A stretch of DNA of 64,000 nt, taken from NCBI GenBank assembly GCA_029834535.1, contig JAQMWT010000524.1, positions 434,001 through 498,000 on the forward strand, written 5' to 3'. Made by a program: the position numbers and the translations under genes. The DNA is from Chrysophaeum taylorii (lineage: Eukaryota; Sar; Pelagophyceae; Pelagomonadales; Pelagomonadaceae). Within the stretch, counting starts at the first letter, position 1. The number at the start of each line of letters is the position of its first letter. The notes under the pieces are model-generated. The model saw only the letters and a list, made by a program, of their open reading frames with translations, was not told the DNA's origin and searched no databases. Of the stretch, positions 16,975 to 31,900 are shown piece after piece.

Positions 16975-19900
16975 ATGAGACTCGGCGCCGTGGTGGTTGC
17001 GGTCGCAATCTGGCGCCTCGAAAGCGCCGTCGATCAGGCGGCGAAGCTGTACGCGAGCGACGCCAGCTCCGACGATTCCTTTGGGTTTGGGGTCGCCGTG
17101 TATAACGCAACCTTGGTCGTCTCAGCGCCCTTCGCAGACGCCCTCGGCGAGGATTCCGGTGCGGTGTACGTGTTCGACGCGAGCTACAACCAGGTCGCCA
17201 AGCTCACGGCGAGCGGGGCGAACGGGTATTTTGGGTCCTCGGTCGCGATATTCGAGGACGTGATCGTCGTCGGAGCCTACGGCGTCGACGAATTCGGCGT
17301 CGCGTACGTCTTCGACGCTTTCGAGCGGGTGGCCAAGCTCAACGGGAGCGACGCCTTATTTTTTGGCCAATCTGTAGCGATTCATAAAGGCGGGATCGTC
17401 GTTGGGGCGTGGGGGGCGGCCTACATCTTCGACGCGCAGACCTACGATCAGATCGCGGCTCTATCTTTGCCCTACCCGAGCGAAGCCTCGAGTTTTGGCT
17501 CCTCTGTTTCCATCTACGACGACACGGTTGTGGTGGGGGCTGTCGGAGAAAACAGAGCCTACGTATTCAACGCCACGACTGGCGTCCAGCTCGCGACCCT
17601 CGAACCGATCCAATCGGACGCCATTCGAGATGGCTTTGGCATAGCCGTCGCGATCTACGAAGCCTCGATCGTCGTAGGCAGCGAGACCGTGAACGTCGTC
17701 TATCTCTTCAATCAGACATACCACCAGGTCGCCCAGCTCAACGCGAGTGGCGATGGCTTTGGCTCCTCGGTTGCGATCTTCGACGAAACTGTCGTCGGCG
17801 GCGCCTTCGAGGACAACGTCGACCAAGGTTCGGCTTACGTCTTCGACGCTGCGACCTACGACCGGCTTGCCGAGTTCCACCCCGCCGACCGTGATGAAGG
17901 CGACAACTTTGGGAGTGCCTTGGCGATCTACGATAAAACAATCCTCGTCGGCCAGTTCGGGGATGACGACCGCGGGAGTGACGCCGGCGCCGCGTACGTT
18001 TTTTCCATCGTATCTCCGGATCCCTCCTCCGGGCCTACGGTAAACCCGACGCCATTTCACACGACCGCAAATCCCACCGTTGTTGCACCAACTTTGAACC
18101 CAACGACGCTACCATCCGAGCCGCCCACCGCCGCGCCGACGATCTATCCCTCGCTTTTCCCCACGCGTGCACCCTCTTTGAACCCAACGACGCTCCCGTC
18201 GGGTTTCCCGACTGCGGTGCCGACTGTTTATCCATCCGCGTCACCTTCATCGGAGCCTTCATTGTTGCCTCCGACGACGCTACCGTCGGGTTTGCCGAGC
18301 GCTGTGCCGACAACCGTGCCGACCGTTTATCCATCCGCATCACCTTCGTCGGAGCCTTCGTTGCTGCCTCCGACGATGCTACCATCCGGTTTGCCGAGCG
18401 CTGTGCCGACAACCGTGCCGACTGTTTATCCATCCGCATCACCTTCGTCGGAGCCTTCGTTGCTGCCTCCGACGACGCTACCGTCCGGTTTGCCGAGCGC
18501 TGTGCCGACAACCGTGCCGACTGTTTATCCATCCGCATCACCTTCGTCGGAACCTTCGTTGCTGCCTCCGACGACGCTACCGTCCGGTTTGCCGAGCGCT
18601 GTGCCGACAACCGTGCCGACTGTTTATCCATCCGCATCACCTTCGTCGGAGCCTTCGTTGCTGCCTCCGACGACGCTACCGTCCGGTTTGCCGAGCGCTG
18701 TGCCGACAACCGTGCCGACCGTTTATCCATCCGCATCACCTTCGTCGGAGCCTTCGTTGCTGCCTCCGACGATGCTACCGTCCGGTTTGCCGAGCGCTGT
18801 GCCGACAACCGTGCCGACTGTTTATCCATCCGCATCACCTTCGTCGGAGCCTGCGTTGCTGCCTCCGACGACGCTACCGTCCGGTTTGCCGAGCGCTGTG
18901 CCGACAACCGTGCCGACTGTTTATCCATCCGCATCACCTTCGTCGGAGCCTTCGTTGCTGCCTCCGACGACGCTACCGTCCGGTTTGCCGATCGCTGTGC
19001 CGACAACCGTGCCGACTGTTTATCCATCCGCATCACCTTCGTCGGAGCCTTCGTTGCTGCCTCCGACGACGCTACCGTCCGGTTTGCCGAGCGCTGTGCC
19101 GACAACCGTGCCGACTGTTTATCCATCCGCATCACCTTCGTCGGAGCCTTCGTTGCTGCCTCCGACGACGCTACCGTCGGGTTTGCCGAGCGCTGTTCCG
19201 ACAACCGTGCCGACAGCTTATCCATCCGCGTCACATTCGTCGGAGCCTTCGTTGTTGCCTCCGACGACGCTACCGTCGGGTTTGCCGAGCGCTGTGCCGA
19301 CAACCGTGCCGACTGCTTATCCATCCGCATCACCTTCGTCGGAGCCTTCGTTGCTGCCTACGACAACGCTACTCCTAGGCACCAGCTTACCCACCAATTC
19401 GGTCTTCGATTTTGAAAACTTACCTCAGATAGAACAAGAACTCAACGACACCACCAGCGCACCGACGCTCAGCCCAACGAGCCCTCCTTCATTGGACCCT
19501 TCGTCCAGCCCTTCTTCGTCCAGCCCTTCGTCGTCCAGCCCTTCGTCGTCCAGCCCTTCGTCGTCCAGCCCTTCTTCGTCCAGCCCTTCGTCGTCCAGCC
19601 CTTCGTCGTCCAGCCCTTCGTCGTCCAGCCCTTCGTCGTCCAGCCCGTCGATGAGCCCTTCGATGAGCCCTTCTACATCCAGCCCTTCTACGTCCAGCCC
19701 TTCGTGTGTAGACGATTTTTCCAATGACGACTACTACCCATACTACCCTTACCTACCCTACTACATGTACACTTATTACGACGACGACTACTACACCAGT
19801 GCACCCACACCCGGCCCAACCTACACACCGTGCCCGCAGACGTTCTCCAACGCGACGACTTGCAATGGGACCTTGATGGACTTTAACATGTACGACTCTT

Positions 19901-22900
19901 ATGGCGATGGCTGGAACGGCGCGTGCTTCACGATCGAAAACGTCGAATGTCAGAGCTGCGAGGTGGAGCAAGGCACGCTATCGTCTGGGTCTAACGGGAC
20001 GCAGTCCGTGTGCATACATTGCGATGTGCCAGGCACGTATGAAATCACCGTCGGAGGAGGAACCTATGACAGCGAAATATCGTGGAAGTTAGACATCTGG
20101 TCCTATCAAGTTAACGCTGACGACGGGCCTGTCACCTTTAACTGCCAGCCCACGGCGGCACCGACGCCTTACTATGACGACTTCGTCTACTACACCAGTG
20201 CACCGACGCCCGGCCCAACCTACACACCGTGCCCGCAGACATTCTCCAACGCGACGACTTGCAATGGGACCTTGATGGACTTTAAGATGTACGACTCGTA
20301 TGGCGATGGCTGGAACGGCGCGTGCTTCACGATCAACAACTCGGCATGTTCGAGCTGTGAGGTGGAGCAAGGCACGCTATCGTCTGGGTCTAACGGGACG
20401 CAGTCCGTGTGCATACATTGCGATGTGCCAGGCACGTATGAAATCACCGTCGGAGGAGGAACCTATGACAGCGAAATATCGTGGAAGTTAGACATCTGGT
20501 CCTATCAATATAACGCTGATGACGGGCCTGTCACCTTTAACTGCCAGCCCACGGCGGCACCGACGCCTTACTATGACGACTTCGTCTACTACACCAGTGC
20601 ACCGACGCCCGGCCCAACCTACACACCGTGCCCGCAGACATTCTCCAACGCGACGACTTGCAATGGGACCTTGATGGACTTTAAGATGTACGACTCGTAT
20701 GGCGATGGCTGGAACGGCGCGTGCTTCACGATCAACAACTCGGCATGTTCGAGCTGTGAGGTGGAGCAAGGCACGCTATCGTCTGGGTCTAACGGGACGC
20801 AGTCCGTGTGCATACATTGCGATGTGCCAGGCACGTATGAAATCACCGTCGGAGGAGGAACCTATGACAGCGAAATATCGTGGAAGTTAGACATCTGGTC
20901 CTATCAATATAACGCTGACGACGGGCCTGTCACCTTTAACTGCCAGCCCACGGCGGCACCGACGCCTTACTATGACGACTTCGTCTACTACACCAGTGCA
21001 CCGACGCCCGGCCCAACCTACACACCGTGCCCGCAGACATTCTCCAACGCGACGACTTGCAATGGGACCTTGATGGACTTTAAGATGTACGACTCGTATG
21101 GCGATGGCTGGAACGGCGCGTGCTTCACGATCAACAACTCGGCATGTTCGAGCTGTGAGGTGGAGCAAGGCACGCTATCGTCTGGGTCTAACGGGACGCA
21201 GTCCGTGTGCATACATTGCGATGTGCCAGGCACGTATGAAATCACCGTCGGAGGAGGAACCTATGACAGCGAAATATCGTGGAAGTTAGACATCTGGTCC
21301 TATCAATATAACGCTGACGACGGGCCTGTCACCTTTAACTGCCAGCCCACGGCGGCACCGACGCCTTACTATGACGACTTCGTCTACTACACCAGTGCAC
21401 CGACGCCCGGCCCAACCTACACACCGTGCCCGCAGACATTCTCCAACGCGACGACTTGCAATGGGACCTTGATGGACTTTAAGATGTACGACTCGTATGG
21501 CGATGGCTGGAACGGCGCGTGCTTCACGATCAACAACTCGGCATGTTCGAGCTGTGAGGTGGAGCAAGGCACGCTATCGTCTGGGTCTAACGGGACGCAG
21601 TCCGTGTGCATACATTGCGATGTGCCAGGCACGTATGAAATCACCGTCGGAGGAGGAACCTATGACAGCGAAATATCGTGGAAGTTAGACATCTGGTCCT
21701 ATCAATATAACGCTGACGACGGGCCTGTCACCTTTAACTGCCAGCCCACGGCGGCACCGACGCCTTACTATGACGACTTCGTCTACTACACCAGTGCACC
21801 GACGCCCGGCCCAACCTACACACCGTGCCCGCAGACATTCTCCAACGCGACGACTTGCAATGGGACCTTGATGGACTTTAAGATGTACGACTCGTATGGC
21901 GATGGCTGGAACGGCGCGTGCTTCACGATCAACAACTCGGCATGTTCGAGCTGTGAGGTGGAGCAAGGCACGCTATCGTCTGGGTCTAACGGGACGCAGT
22001 CCGTGTGCATACATTGCGATGTGCCAGGCACGTATGAAATCACCGTCGGAGGAGGAACCTATGACAGCGAAATATCGTGGAAGTTAGACATCTGGTCCTA
22101 TCAATATAACTCCTATCAATATAACGCTGACGACGGGCCTGTCACCTTTAACTGCCAGCCCACGGCGGCACCGACGCCTTACTATGACGACTTCGTCTAC
22201 TACACCAGTGCACCCACGCCCGGCCCAACCTACACACCGTGCCCGCAGACATTCTCCAACGCGACGACTTGCAATGGGACCTTGATGGACTTTAAGATGT
22301 ACGACTCTTATGGCGATGGCTGGAACGGCGCGTGCTTCACGATCAACAACTCGGCATGTTCGAACTGTGAGGTGGAGCAAGGCACGCTATCGTCCGGCTA
22401 TAACGGGACGCAGTCCGTGTGCATACATTGCGATGTGCCAGGCACGTATGAAATTACCGTCGGAGGAGGAACATATGACAGCGAAATATCGTGGAAGTTA
22501 GACATCTGGTCCTATCAAGTTAACGCCGACGACGGGCCTGTCACCTTTAACTGCCAGCCCACGGCGGCACCGACGCCTTACTATGACGACGACGTAGGTA
22601 TCAGTTACTACGGCGCCACCAGCGCACCCACGCCTTACTATGACGACTTGGTCTACTTCACCAGTGCACCCACGCCCGGCCCAACCTACATACCGTGCCC
22701 GCAGACATACTCCGACGTGGCGACTTGCAATGGAACCTTGGTTGACTTTGAAATGTACGACTCCTTTGGCGATGGCTGGAACGGCGCGTGCTTCACAATC
22801 AATAACTCGGCATGTTCGAGCTGTGAGGTGGAGCAAGGCACGCTATCGTCTGGGTCTAACGGGACGCAGACGGTGTGCATACATTGTGATGTGCCAGGCT

Positions 22901-25900
22901 CATACGAGGTCACCGTCGGTGGAGGATTATATGACAGCGAAATAACGTGGCAGCTAGGAAACTTGGCCTATCAAAATGATGACGACGGGATACTCATCTT
23001 TAGCTGCAAGCCAACGGCGACACCGACGTATCTCCCTACGGAAAGTCCTTCGCACGCGCCTAGCGCCAGTCCCACGGTGTCTCCCTCTATAGTGCCTTCA
23101 ACGGGACCTTCGAGCGTACCCACTCTGGGCCCGTCGGAGTCTCCAACCAACCCACCAAGCGTCGAGCCCTTGCAGCGCCCGACCTCGGTCCCGACGTCGC
23201 TTCCTTCTCAGATTCCAAGTCCGAATCCAGTGCGAACTCCGTCAACGCTTCCCACGCTCGAGCCGAGCGTGTGTCCTACATCCATTCCTTCAGGCTTGCC
23301 GAGCCTCGCCTCGACCTCAGCGCCCTCACATTTGCCATCTGGATTGCCGACTACCGTTCAACCAGCGATGCCATCTAGCAATCCAAGCACATGGCCGTCA
23401 TCGCTTCCCACCACCACCCCGACCTCTGCGCCCACGGTGAAGCCCTTCGCGCATCCAACGAGCCTGCCCAGCTTGATTCCTACGTCGACGCCCACAAATC
23501 TGCCTAGCTTATATCCGAGTGCGATGCCGACATTAGTTCCTGTTTCGTCCCCGTCGATGCATCCTTCGCCACTGCCTTCGAGCGTGCCGAGCTCTTTTCC
23601 AACCGCGTGTCCATCAAGCTCCCCGAGCATATTTCCGAGCGCGTTGCCCTCGAGGCAACCAACCGGATTCCCAACTACGGCTCCGTCGATGGCACCATCA
23701 AGTATTCCAAGCTCAATTCCGTCATCGCTCCCCAGCACAACTCCGACCTCTGCGCCCTCGACGAAGCCCGTCGCGCATCCGACGAGTGTGCCCAGCTTGG
23801 TTCCCTCGTCGACGCCCACAAATCAGCTGAGCTTAAATCCGAGTGACGTGCCGACGACGCTTCCAATTTCAATCCCGACGACACCTCCTTTGCCACTGCC
23901 TTCAAGCGCGCCGAGCTCGTTCCCAACCATACTCCCATCAAGCTCCCCGAGCAGCTATCCGAGCGAGTTGCCCTCGAAGCAACCCACCGGACTCCCATCT
24001 ATCGCTCCGTCGATGATCCCATCAAGCGTGCCAAGCTCAATGCCGTCATCTCTTCCTACCACAACTCCGACCTCTGCGCCCACGGTAAAGCCCCTTGCGC
24101 AACCGACGAGCCTGCCTAGCTTAGCTCCCTCGTCGACGCCCACGAGCGTGCCTAGTTCGTGTCCGAGTGCGGAACCGACGTCAGTTCCAGTTTCGTCCCC
24201 AACGACATATCCTTCTCCGCTGCCTTCGAGCGTGCCGAGTTCGTTCCCAACCGCGTGTCCATCAGGCTCCCCTAGCATCTTTCCGAGCGCATCGCCCTCT
24301 AGGATTCCAACCAAATTCCCAACTGCTGCACCGTCGATGGCACCGTCAAGTGTGCCAAGCTCGTGGCCGTCAGCGCTTCCGACTACAGCCCCAACCTCTG
24401 TGCCCACAGTTATACCCTCCGCGCATCCGACGATCAGGCCCAGCTCGACACCCTCCTCGGCACCCTCGAAGGTTCCTAGTTCGTATCCGAGTGCAATGCC
24501 GACGTCAAAACCTGTGTTCTTCCCGACGACATACCCTTCGCCATTGCCTTCGAGCATGCCGAGCTCGTTCCCAACCGCATGTCCTTCAGGCTCCCCAAGC
24601 AGATTTCCGAGCGCATTGCCCTCCAGCCAACCAACTAGATTCCCTTCTGCCCTTCCATCAATGATGCCGTCAAGCGCGCCAAGCTCATTTCCATCATCAC
24701 TTCCCACAAAAGCTCCAACCTCTGCGCCCACAGCTACGCCGTCAGCGCATCCGACAAGCGAGCCTAGCTCGACTCCCTCGTCAACTCCCTCAAAGCAGCC
24801 TAGCTCATATCCAAGTGTGATGCCAACGTCAGTTCCTGTTTCGTCTCCCACGGCAAATCCTTCTTCACCGCCTTCGAGCCTGCCGAGCTCGTTCCCAACC
24901 GCATATCCGTCAGGCTCGCCAAGCAGCTTTCCGAGTGCATTGCCCTCGCGCCAACCGACTGGATTCCCTTCTGCCGCTCCATCGCTGATGCCGTCAAGCG
25001 CGCCGAGCTCACTTCCATCATCACTTCCCACAAAAGCTCCAACATCTGCGCCCACGGCTATGCCGTCAGCGCATCCTACAAGCGAGCCTAGTTCGACTCC
25101 CTCGTCAACTCCCTCCAAGCAGCCTAGCTCATATCCAAGTGTGATGCCAACGTCAGTTCCTGTTTCGTCTCCCACGGCAAATCCTTCTTCACGGCCTTCG
25201 AGCCTGCCGAGCTCTTTCCCAACCGCACGCCCTTCAGGCTCCCCTAGCAGCTTTCCAAGTGCATTTCCCTCGAGCCAACCAACTGGATTCCCTTCTGCCC
25301 TTCCATCAATGATGCCGTCAAGCGCGCCAAGCTCATTTCCATCATCACTTCCCACCAGAGCTCCAACCTCTGCGCCCACGGATATGCCCTCAGCGCATCC
25401 GACAAGCGAGCCTAGCTCGACTCCCTCGTCAACTCCCTCAAAGGAGCCTAGCTCACATCCAAGTGTGGTACCGACATCAGTTCCTGTTTCGCCTCCGACA
25501 GCAAATCCTTCTTTACTGCCTTCGAGCATGCCGAGCTCTTTCCCAACCGCGCGTCCATCAGGCTCCCCAAGCAGCTTTCCAAGTGCAATTCCCTCGAGCC
25601 AACCGACTGGGTTCCCTTCTGCCGCTCCATCGCTGATGCCGTTAAGCGCGCCAAGCTCACTTCCATCATCACTTCCCACAAAAGCTCCAACATCTGCGCC
25701 CACGGCTTTGCCGTCAGCGCATCCTACAAGCAAGCCTAGCTCGACTCCCTCGTCAACTCCCTCAAAGCAGCCTAGCTCACATCCAAGTGTGATGCCAACG
25801 TCAGTTCCTGTTTCGTCTCCGACGGCAAATCCTTCTTCACTGCCTTCGAGCCTGCCGAGCTCTTTCCCAACCGCACGCCCTTCAGGCTCCCCTAGCAGCT

Positions 25901-28900
25901 TTCCAAGTGCATTTCCCTCGAGCCAACCAACTGGATTCCCTTCTGCCCTTCCATCAATGATGCCGTCAAGCGCGCCAAGCTCACTTCCATCATCACTTCC
26001 CACAAAAGCTCCAACATCTGCGCCCACGGCTATGCCGTCAGCGCATCCTACAAGCGAGCCTAGTTCGACTCCCTCGTCAACTCCCTCCAAGCAGCCTAGC
26101 TCATATCCAAGTGTGATGCCAACGTCAGTTCCTGTTTCGTCTCCCACGGCAAATCCTTCTTCACGGCCTTCGAGCCTGCCGAGCTCTTTCCCAACCGCAC
26201 GCCCTTCAGGCTCCCCTAGCAGCTTTCCAAGTGCATTTCCCTCGAGCCAACCAACTGGATTCCCTTCTGCCCTTCCATCAATGATGCCGTCAAGCGCGCC
26301 AAGCTCATTTCCATCATCACTTCCCACAAAAGCTCCAACATCTGCGCCCACGGCTATGCCCTCAGCGCATCCGACAAACGAGCTTAGCTCGACTCCCTCG
26401 TCAACTCCCTCAAAGGAGCCTAGCTCACATCCAAGTGTGGTACCGACATCAGTTCCTGTTTCGCCTCCGACAGCAAATCCTTCTTTACTGCCTTCGAGCA
26501 TGCCGAGCTCTTTCCCAACCGCGCGTCCATCAGGCTCCCCAAGCAGCTTTCCAAGTGCATTTCCCTCGAGCCAACCGACTGGGTTCCCTTCTGCTCCTCC
26601 GTCAATGATGCCGTTAAGCGCGCCAAGCTCATTTCCATCATCGCTTCCCACCAGAGCTCCAACCTCTGCGCCCACGGCTATGCCGTCAGCGCATCCGACA
26701 AGCGAGCCTAGCTCGACTCCCTCGTCAACTCCCTCAAAGGAGCCTAGCTCACATCCAAGTGTGGTACCGACATCAGTTCCTGTTTCGCCTCCGACAGCAA
26801 ATCCTTCTTTACTGCCTTCGAGCATGCCGAGCTCTTTCCCAACCGCGCGTCCATCAGGCTCCCCAAGCAGCTTTCCAAGTGCATTTCCCTCGAGCCAACC
26901 GACTGGGTTCCCTTCTGCTCCTCCGTCAATGATGCCGTTAAGCGCGCCAAGCTCATTTCCATCATCGCTTCCCACCAGAGCTCCAACATCTGCGCCCACG
27001 GCTATGCCGTCAGCGCATCCTACAAGCGAGCCTAGTTCGACTCCCTCGTCAACTCCCTCAAAGCAGCCTAGCTCACATCCAAGTGTGGTACCGACATCAG
27101 TTCCTGTTTCGTCTCCGACGGCAAATCCTTCTTCACTGCCTTCGAGCCTGCCGAGCTCGTTCCCAACCGCATGTCCATCAGGCTCCCCAAGCAGATTTCA
27201 AAGTGCATTGCCCTCCAGCCAACCGACTAGATTCCCTTCTGCCCTTCCATCAATGATGCCGTCAAGCGCGCCGAGCTCACTTCCATCATCACTCCCCACA
27301 AAAGCTCCAACGTCTGCGCCCACGGCTATGCCGTCAGCGCATCCTACAAGCGAGCCTAGCTCGACTCCCTCTTCGACTCCTTCAAAGCAGCCTAGCTCAT
27401 ATCCAAGTATGATGCCAACGTCAGTTCCTGTTTCGTCTCCCACGGCAAATCCTTCTTCACCGCCTTCGAGCCTGCCGAGCTCGTTCCCAACCGCGCGTCC
27501 ATCAGGCTCCCCAAGCAGCTTTCCAAGTGCATTTCCCTCGAGCCAACCGACTGGGTTCCCTTCTGCTCCTCCGTCAATGATGCCGTTAAGCGCGCCAAGC
27601 TCATTTCCATCATCGCTTCCCACCAGAGCTCCAACATCTGCGCCCACGGCTATGCCGTCAGCGCATCCTACAAGCGAGCCTAGTTCGACTCCCTCGTCAA
27701 CTCCCTCAAAGCAGCCTAGCTCACATCCAAGTGTGGTACCGACATCAGTTCCTGTTTCGTCTCCGACGGCAAATCCTTCTTCACTGCCTTCGAGCCTGCC
27801 GAGCTCGTTCCCAACCGCATGTCCATCAGGCTCCCCAAGCAGATTTCAAAGTGCATTGCCCTCCAGCCAACCGACTAGATTCCCTTCTGCCCTTCCATCA
27901 ATGATGCCGTCAAGCGCGCCGAGCTCACTTCCATCATCACTCCCCACAAAAGCTCCAACGTCTGCGCCCACGGCTATGCCGTCAGCGCATCCTACAAGCG
28001 AGCCTAGCTCGACTCCCTCTTCGACTCCTTCAAAGCAGCCTAGCTCATATCCAAGTATGATGCCAACGTCAGTTCCTGTTTCGCCTCCGACGGCAAATCC
28101 TTCTTCACGCCCTTGGAGCGTGCCGAGCTCGTTCCCAACCGCATGTCCATCAGGCTCCCCAAGCAGATTTCCAAGTGCATTGCCCTCCAGCCAACCGACT
28201 AGATTCCCTTCTGCCCCTCCATCAACTATGCCGTCAAGCGCGCCAAGCTCACTTCCATCATCACTTCCCACCAAAGCCCCAACCTCTGTGCCCACGGCTA
28301 TGCCCTCAGCGCATCTGACGATCAAGCCTAGCTCGACTCCCTCGTCAACTCCTTCAAAGCAGCCTAGCTCATATCCAAGTGTGATGCCGACGTCAGTTCC
28401 TGTTTCGTCTCCGACGGCAAATCCTTCGCCACCACCTTCGAGCCTGCCGGTATCGTTCCCAACCGCACGCCCTTCAGGCTCCCCAAGCAGCTTTCCAAGT
28501 GCATTTCCCTCGAGCCAACCCACTGGGTTCCCTTTTGCCACTCCATCGCTGATGCCGTTAAGCGCGCCGAGCTCACTTCCATCATCACTTCCCACGAAAG
28601 CTTCAACATCAGCGCCTACGGCTATGCCGTCAGCGCATCCTACAAGCGAGCCTAGCTCGACTCCCTCGTCAACTCCCTCAAAGCAGCCTAGCTCATATCC
28701 AAGTGTGATGCCAACGTCAGTTCCTGTTTCGTCTCCGACAGCAAATCCTTCTTCACTGCCTTCGAGCCTGCCGAGCTCGTTCCCAACCGCATATCCATCA
28801 GGCTCCCCAAGCAGATTTCCAAGTGCATTGCCCTCCAGCCAACCGACTAGATTCCCTTCTACCGCTCCATCGCTGATGCCGTTAAGCGCGCCGCGCTCAT

Positions 28901-31900
28901 TTCCATCATCGCTTCCCACCAGAGCTCCAACCTCTGCGCCCACGGCTATGCCCTCAGCGCATCCGACAAGCGAGCCTAGCTCGACTCCCTCGTCAACTCC
29001 CTCAACGCAGCCTAGCTTATATCCAAGTGTGGTACCGACGTCAGATACTGTTTCCTCCCCAACGACATATCCTTCTTCACGCCCTTGGAGCGTGCCGAGC
29101 TCGTTCCCAACCGCATGTCCATCAGGCTCCCCAAGCAGATTTCCAAGTGCATTGCCCTCCAGCCAACCGACTAGATTCCCTTCTGCCCCTCCATCAATTA
29201 TGCCGTCAAGCGCGCCAAGCTCACTTCCATCATCACTTCCCACAAAAGCCCCAACCTCTGCGCCCACGGCTATGCCCTCAGCGCATCCGACGATCAAGCC
29301 TAGCTCGAGTCGCTCTTCGACTCCTGCAAAGCAGCCTAGCTTATATCCAAGTGTGGTGCCGACGTCAGATACTGTTTCCTCCCCAACGACATATCCTTCT
29401 TCACGCCCTTGGAGCGTGCCGAGCTCGTTCCCAGCCGCATGTCCATCAGGCTCCCCAAACAGATTTCCAAGTGCATTTCCCTCGAGCCAACCGACTAGAT
29501 TCCCTTCTGCCCCTCCATCAATTATGCCATCAAGCGCGCCAAGCTCACTTCTATCATCACTTCCCACCAAAGCCCCAACCTCTGCGCCCACAGCTATGCC
29601 CTCAGCGCATCCGACGATCAAGCCTAGCTCGACTCCCTCTTCGACTCCTTCAATGCAGCCTAGCTCGCATCCAAGTGTGGTGCCGACGTCAGTTCCTGTT
29701 TCCTCCCCGACGACAAATTCTTCGTCGCTTCCTTGGAGGGGACCTACCGAACTTCCGAGTGAATTGCGCTCGAGCCAACCATCTGGCTCACTGCTGTCTA
29801 TTCCGTCCACAATGCCATCGAGCGCACCGAGTTCATGGCCGTCGTCTCTTCCCACTAATACGCGGACTTCCGCACCGACATCCTCCTCCTTTGCAGTGCC
29901 AACGATTGCGCCGAGCTCGTTGCCTTCGATGACACACACAATGCATCCAATCTCATATCCGACTGCAGTGCCGACGCAAGTTCCTTTTGCTGCACCAACG
30001 TTCATTCCATCTTCTTTGTCTTGGAACGCGCCAAGCCCAAGCCCGATGTCAGTACCATCGAGCTTTCCAACAAGCGCGCCAAATGCCGTCCCATTGGGGA
30101 AGTCGTCTGATGTACCCTCAGCCATCCCTTCAAAAATTCCCTTGCATGCCCCCAGCTCCTCGCCGTCCACGCATCCCACAGAGGCGCCAACCTCCGCGCC
30201 GATCACAATTCTGCCACCAGTACCCACGATTCAGCCCACACTATCACCATCATTGTCCCCGCCCACAATGCGGCCGAGTTCGGTTCCAAATCCAGTACCC
30301 TCATCTGGGCCGGCCTCAATTCCAACATCCTCGTCATCACCCGTTCCTTCGGTATCACAGAGCAGCGAGCCAATAGTCGGACCATCGAGCCCGCCGTCTG
30401 TTTGCCCATCTGTAATTCCTCTATCAGCGCAATCGAATATCCCCAGTTTGAAGCACTCATTGCTACCAACCAACTCCCCCACCACTAGGCCGACAGCACA
30501 ACCTTCTTCCTCGCCAACGAACCAACATGCACCATCTTCATCAGCTGCTTCAACAAGGCAGCCCGCTTCGATTACAGGTGCGGTTCCCTCACCGATTCCG
30601 ACCCTTGCACCGTCAAACGGTCCGTCTACCTCGCCCGCGCCGTCAGGGAATCCTTTTCCTGGTACATCAATCTATCCCACGGTCGGCCCCTCGAATCGGC
30701 TGCCACCAGATCCCAGCACTGTTCCGTCGCTGTCGATGTCTTCCTTTTCGCCTAGAAGCAGTGGACCCTCCATACCTCCAACAGAGTTGGTGCCACAGCT
30801 CCCGACGGCAATCCCGACGATTATGTCGGATGCGCCGGTGCCAGCACCGTCGTCGTCGGTAGCGGGACGGGCTGAGATTTCAGAACCGTCGCAAAGTCCG
30901 AGCGTGCGGACGGCGCCGCCGACGTTCCAAATTGTAGATAATCCGTCTCAGCAGCCAACGCTTTTTCCAACAAGTCAACCTACAGACGAGCCAACACATG
31001 GTACGGTGCAACCAACGCAACATCCTGTCTTCACGCTTGAGCCAACGTCCATCCCTTCGATCACGTCGACCTCAGAACCGTCGACCTCAGAACCGTCGAC
31101 TTCACAACCGTCGACCCCAGAACCGTCGACCCCAGAACCGTCGACCTCACAACCGACATTCGTGCCATCGACGTTTCCGTCGTCGGTTATCCCGTCGACA
31201 GCGGCGCCCAGTGTCATGCCGACTTTGACACCAACAAGGATCACGCACGCCCCGAGTAGCCTACCAATCGCAGACCCGACCGAGCGGCCGGCGTCTACTT
31301 GGTCTTTAAACCCGACAAATTCGAGCGAGCTGCCTTCCGTGGAACCAAAAATCGCAGCAGTCTCGGAGGCGCCCGTAGGGTTCTTCGGACCCATCGAGTC
31401 GTCGTCGACTGTCGTGCCATCACTGTTACCTACGCTTTTGCCATCCACGTCACCTTCAATGGATGTAAGCAGTCCGCAGCCGTCGGGGGGTCCAACGCAA
31501 GAACCTTCGCGCACGCCGTCGTCGCCTCGAACGCAAGAAGAAGCCTCGCGCACACCGTCGTCGGGTCCAACGCAAGAGCCTTCGCGCACGCTCGGAGGTG
31601 GGAGCACCTCCTCTCCAACCCGTTCTCCAACTCTCGCGCCGTCGATATCGCAGTCATTGATGCCAACGCGATCACCCTACGCGCTGACGACCACGTCGAC
31701 CGGCACTTCTGATCTACCCACGAGCAAAAACCCATCGCCGACGCCTTCAACCGAGCAGCCAACCGGCTGCCCGACGACGACCGCGGCTCCAAGCTCTCTT
31801 CGTTGCGAGCAGCTGTCGCCACCCAAACTGCTGTCGGCGCGGTTCGATTCGACTGGGTCTATCATCCTCGTTTCCTTTGATCGTTCCACAGACCAAGCCA

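Noticed and set aside
18270-23010. CRISPR-like regular repeats
   Set aside because: They are direct coding repeats of 99 and 399 bp with no unique spacers, in a eukaryotic gene.
23955-26999. 1,014-codon minus-strand open frame (also 27,846-30,227)
   Set aside because: It is the antisense of the PSxxPS repeat, rich in Gly/Glu/Leu with the same 324-bp period; open because the repeat lacks stops on that strand.
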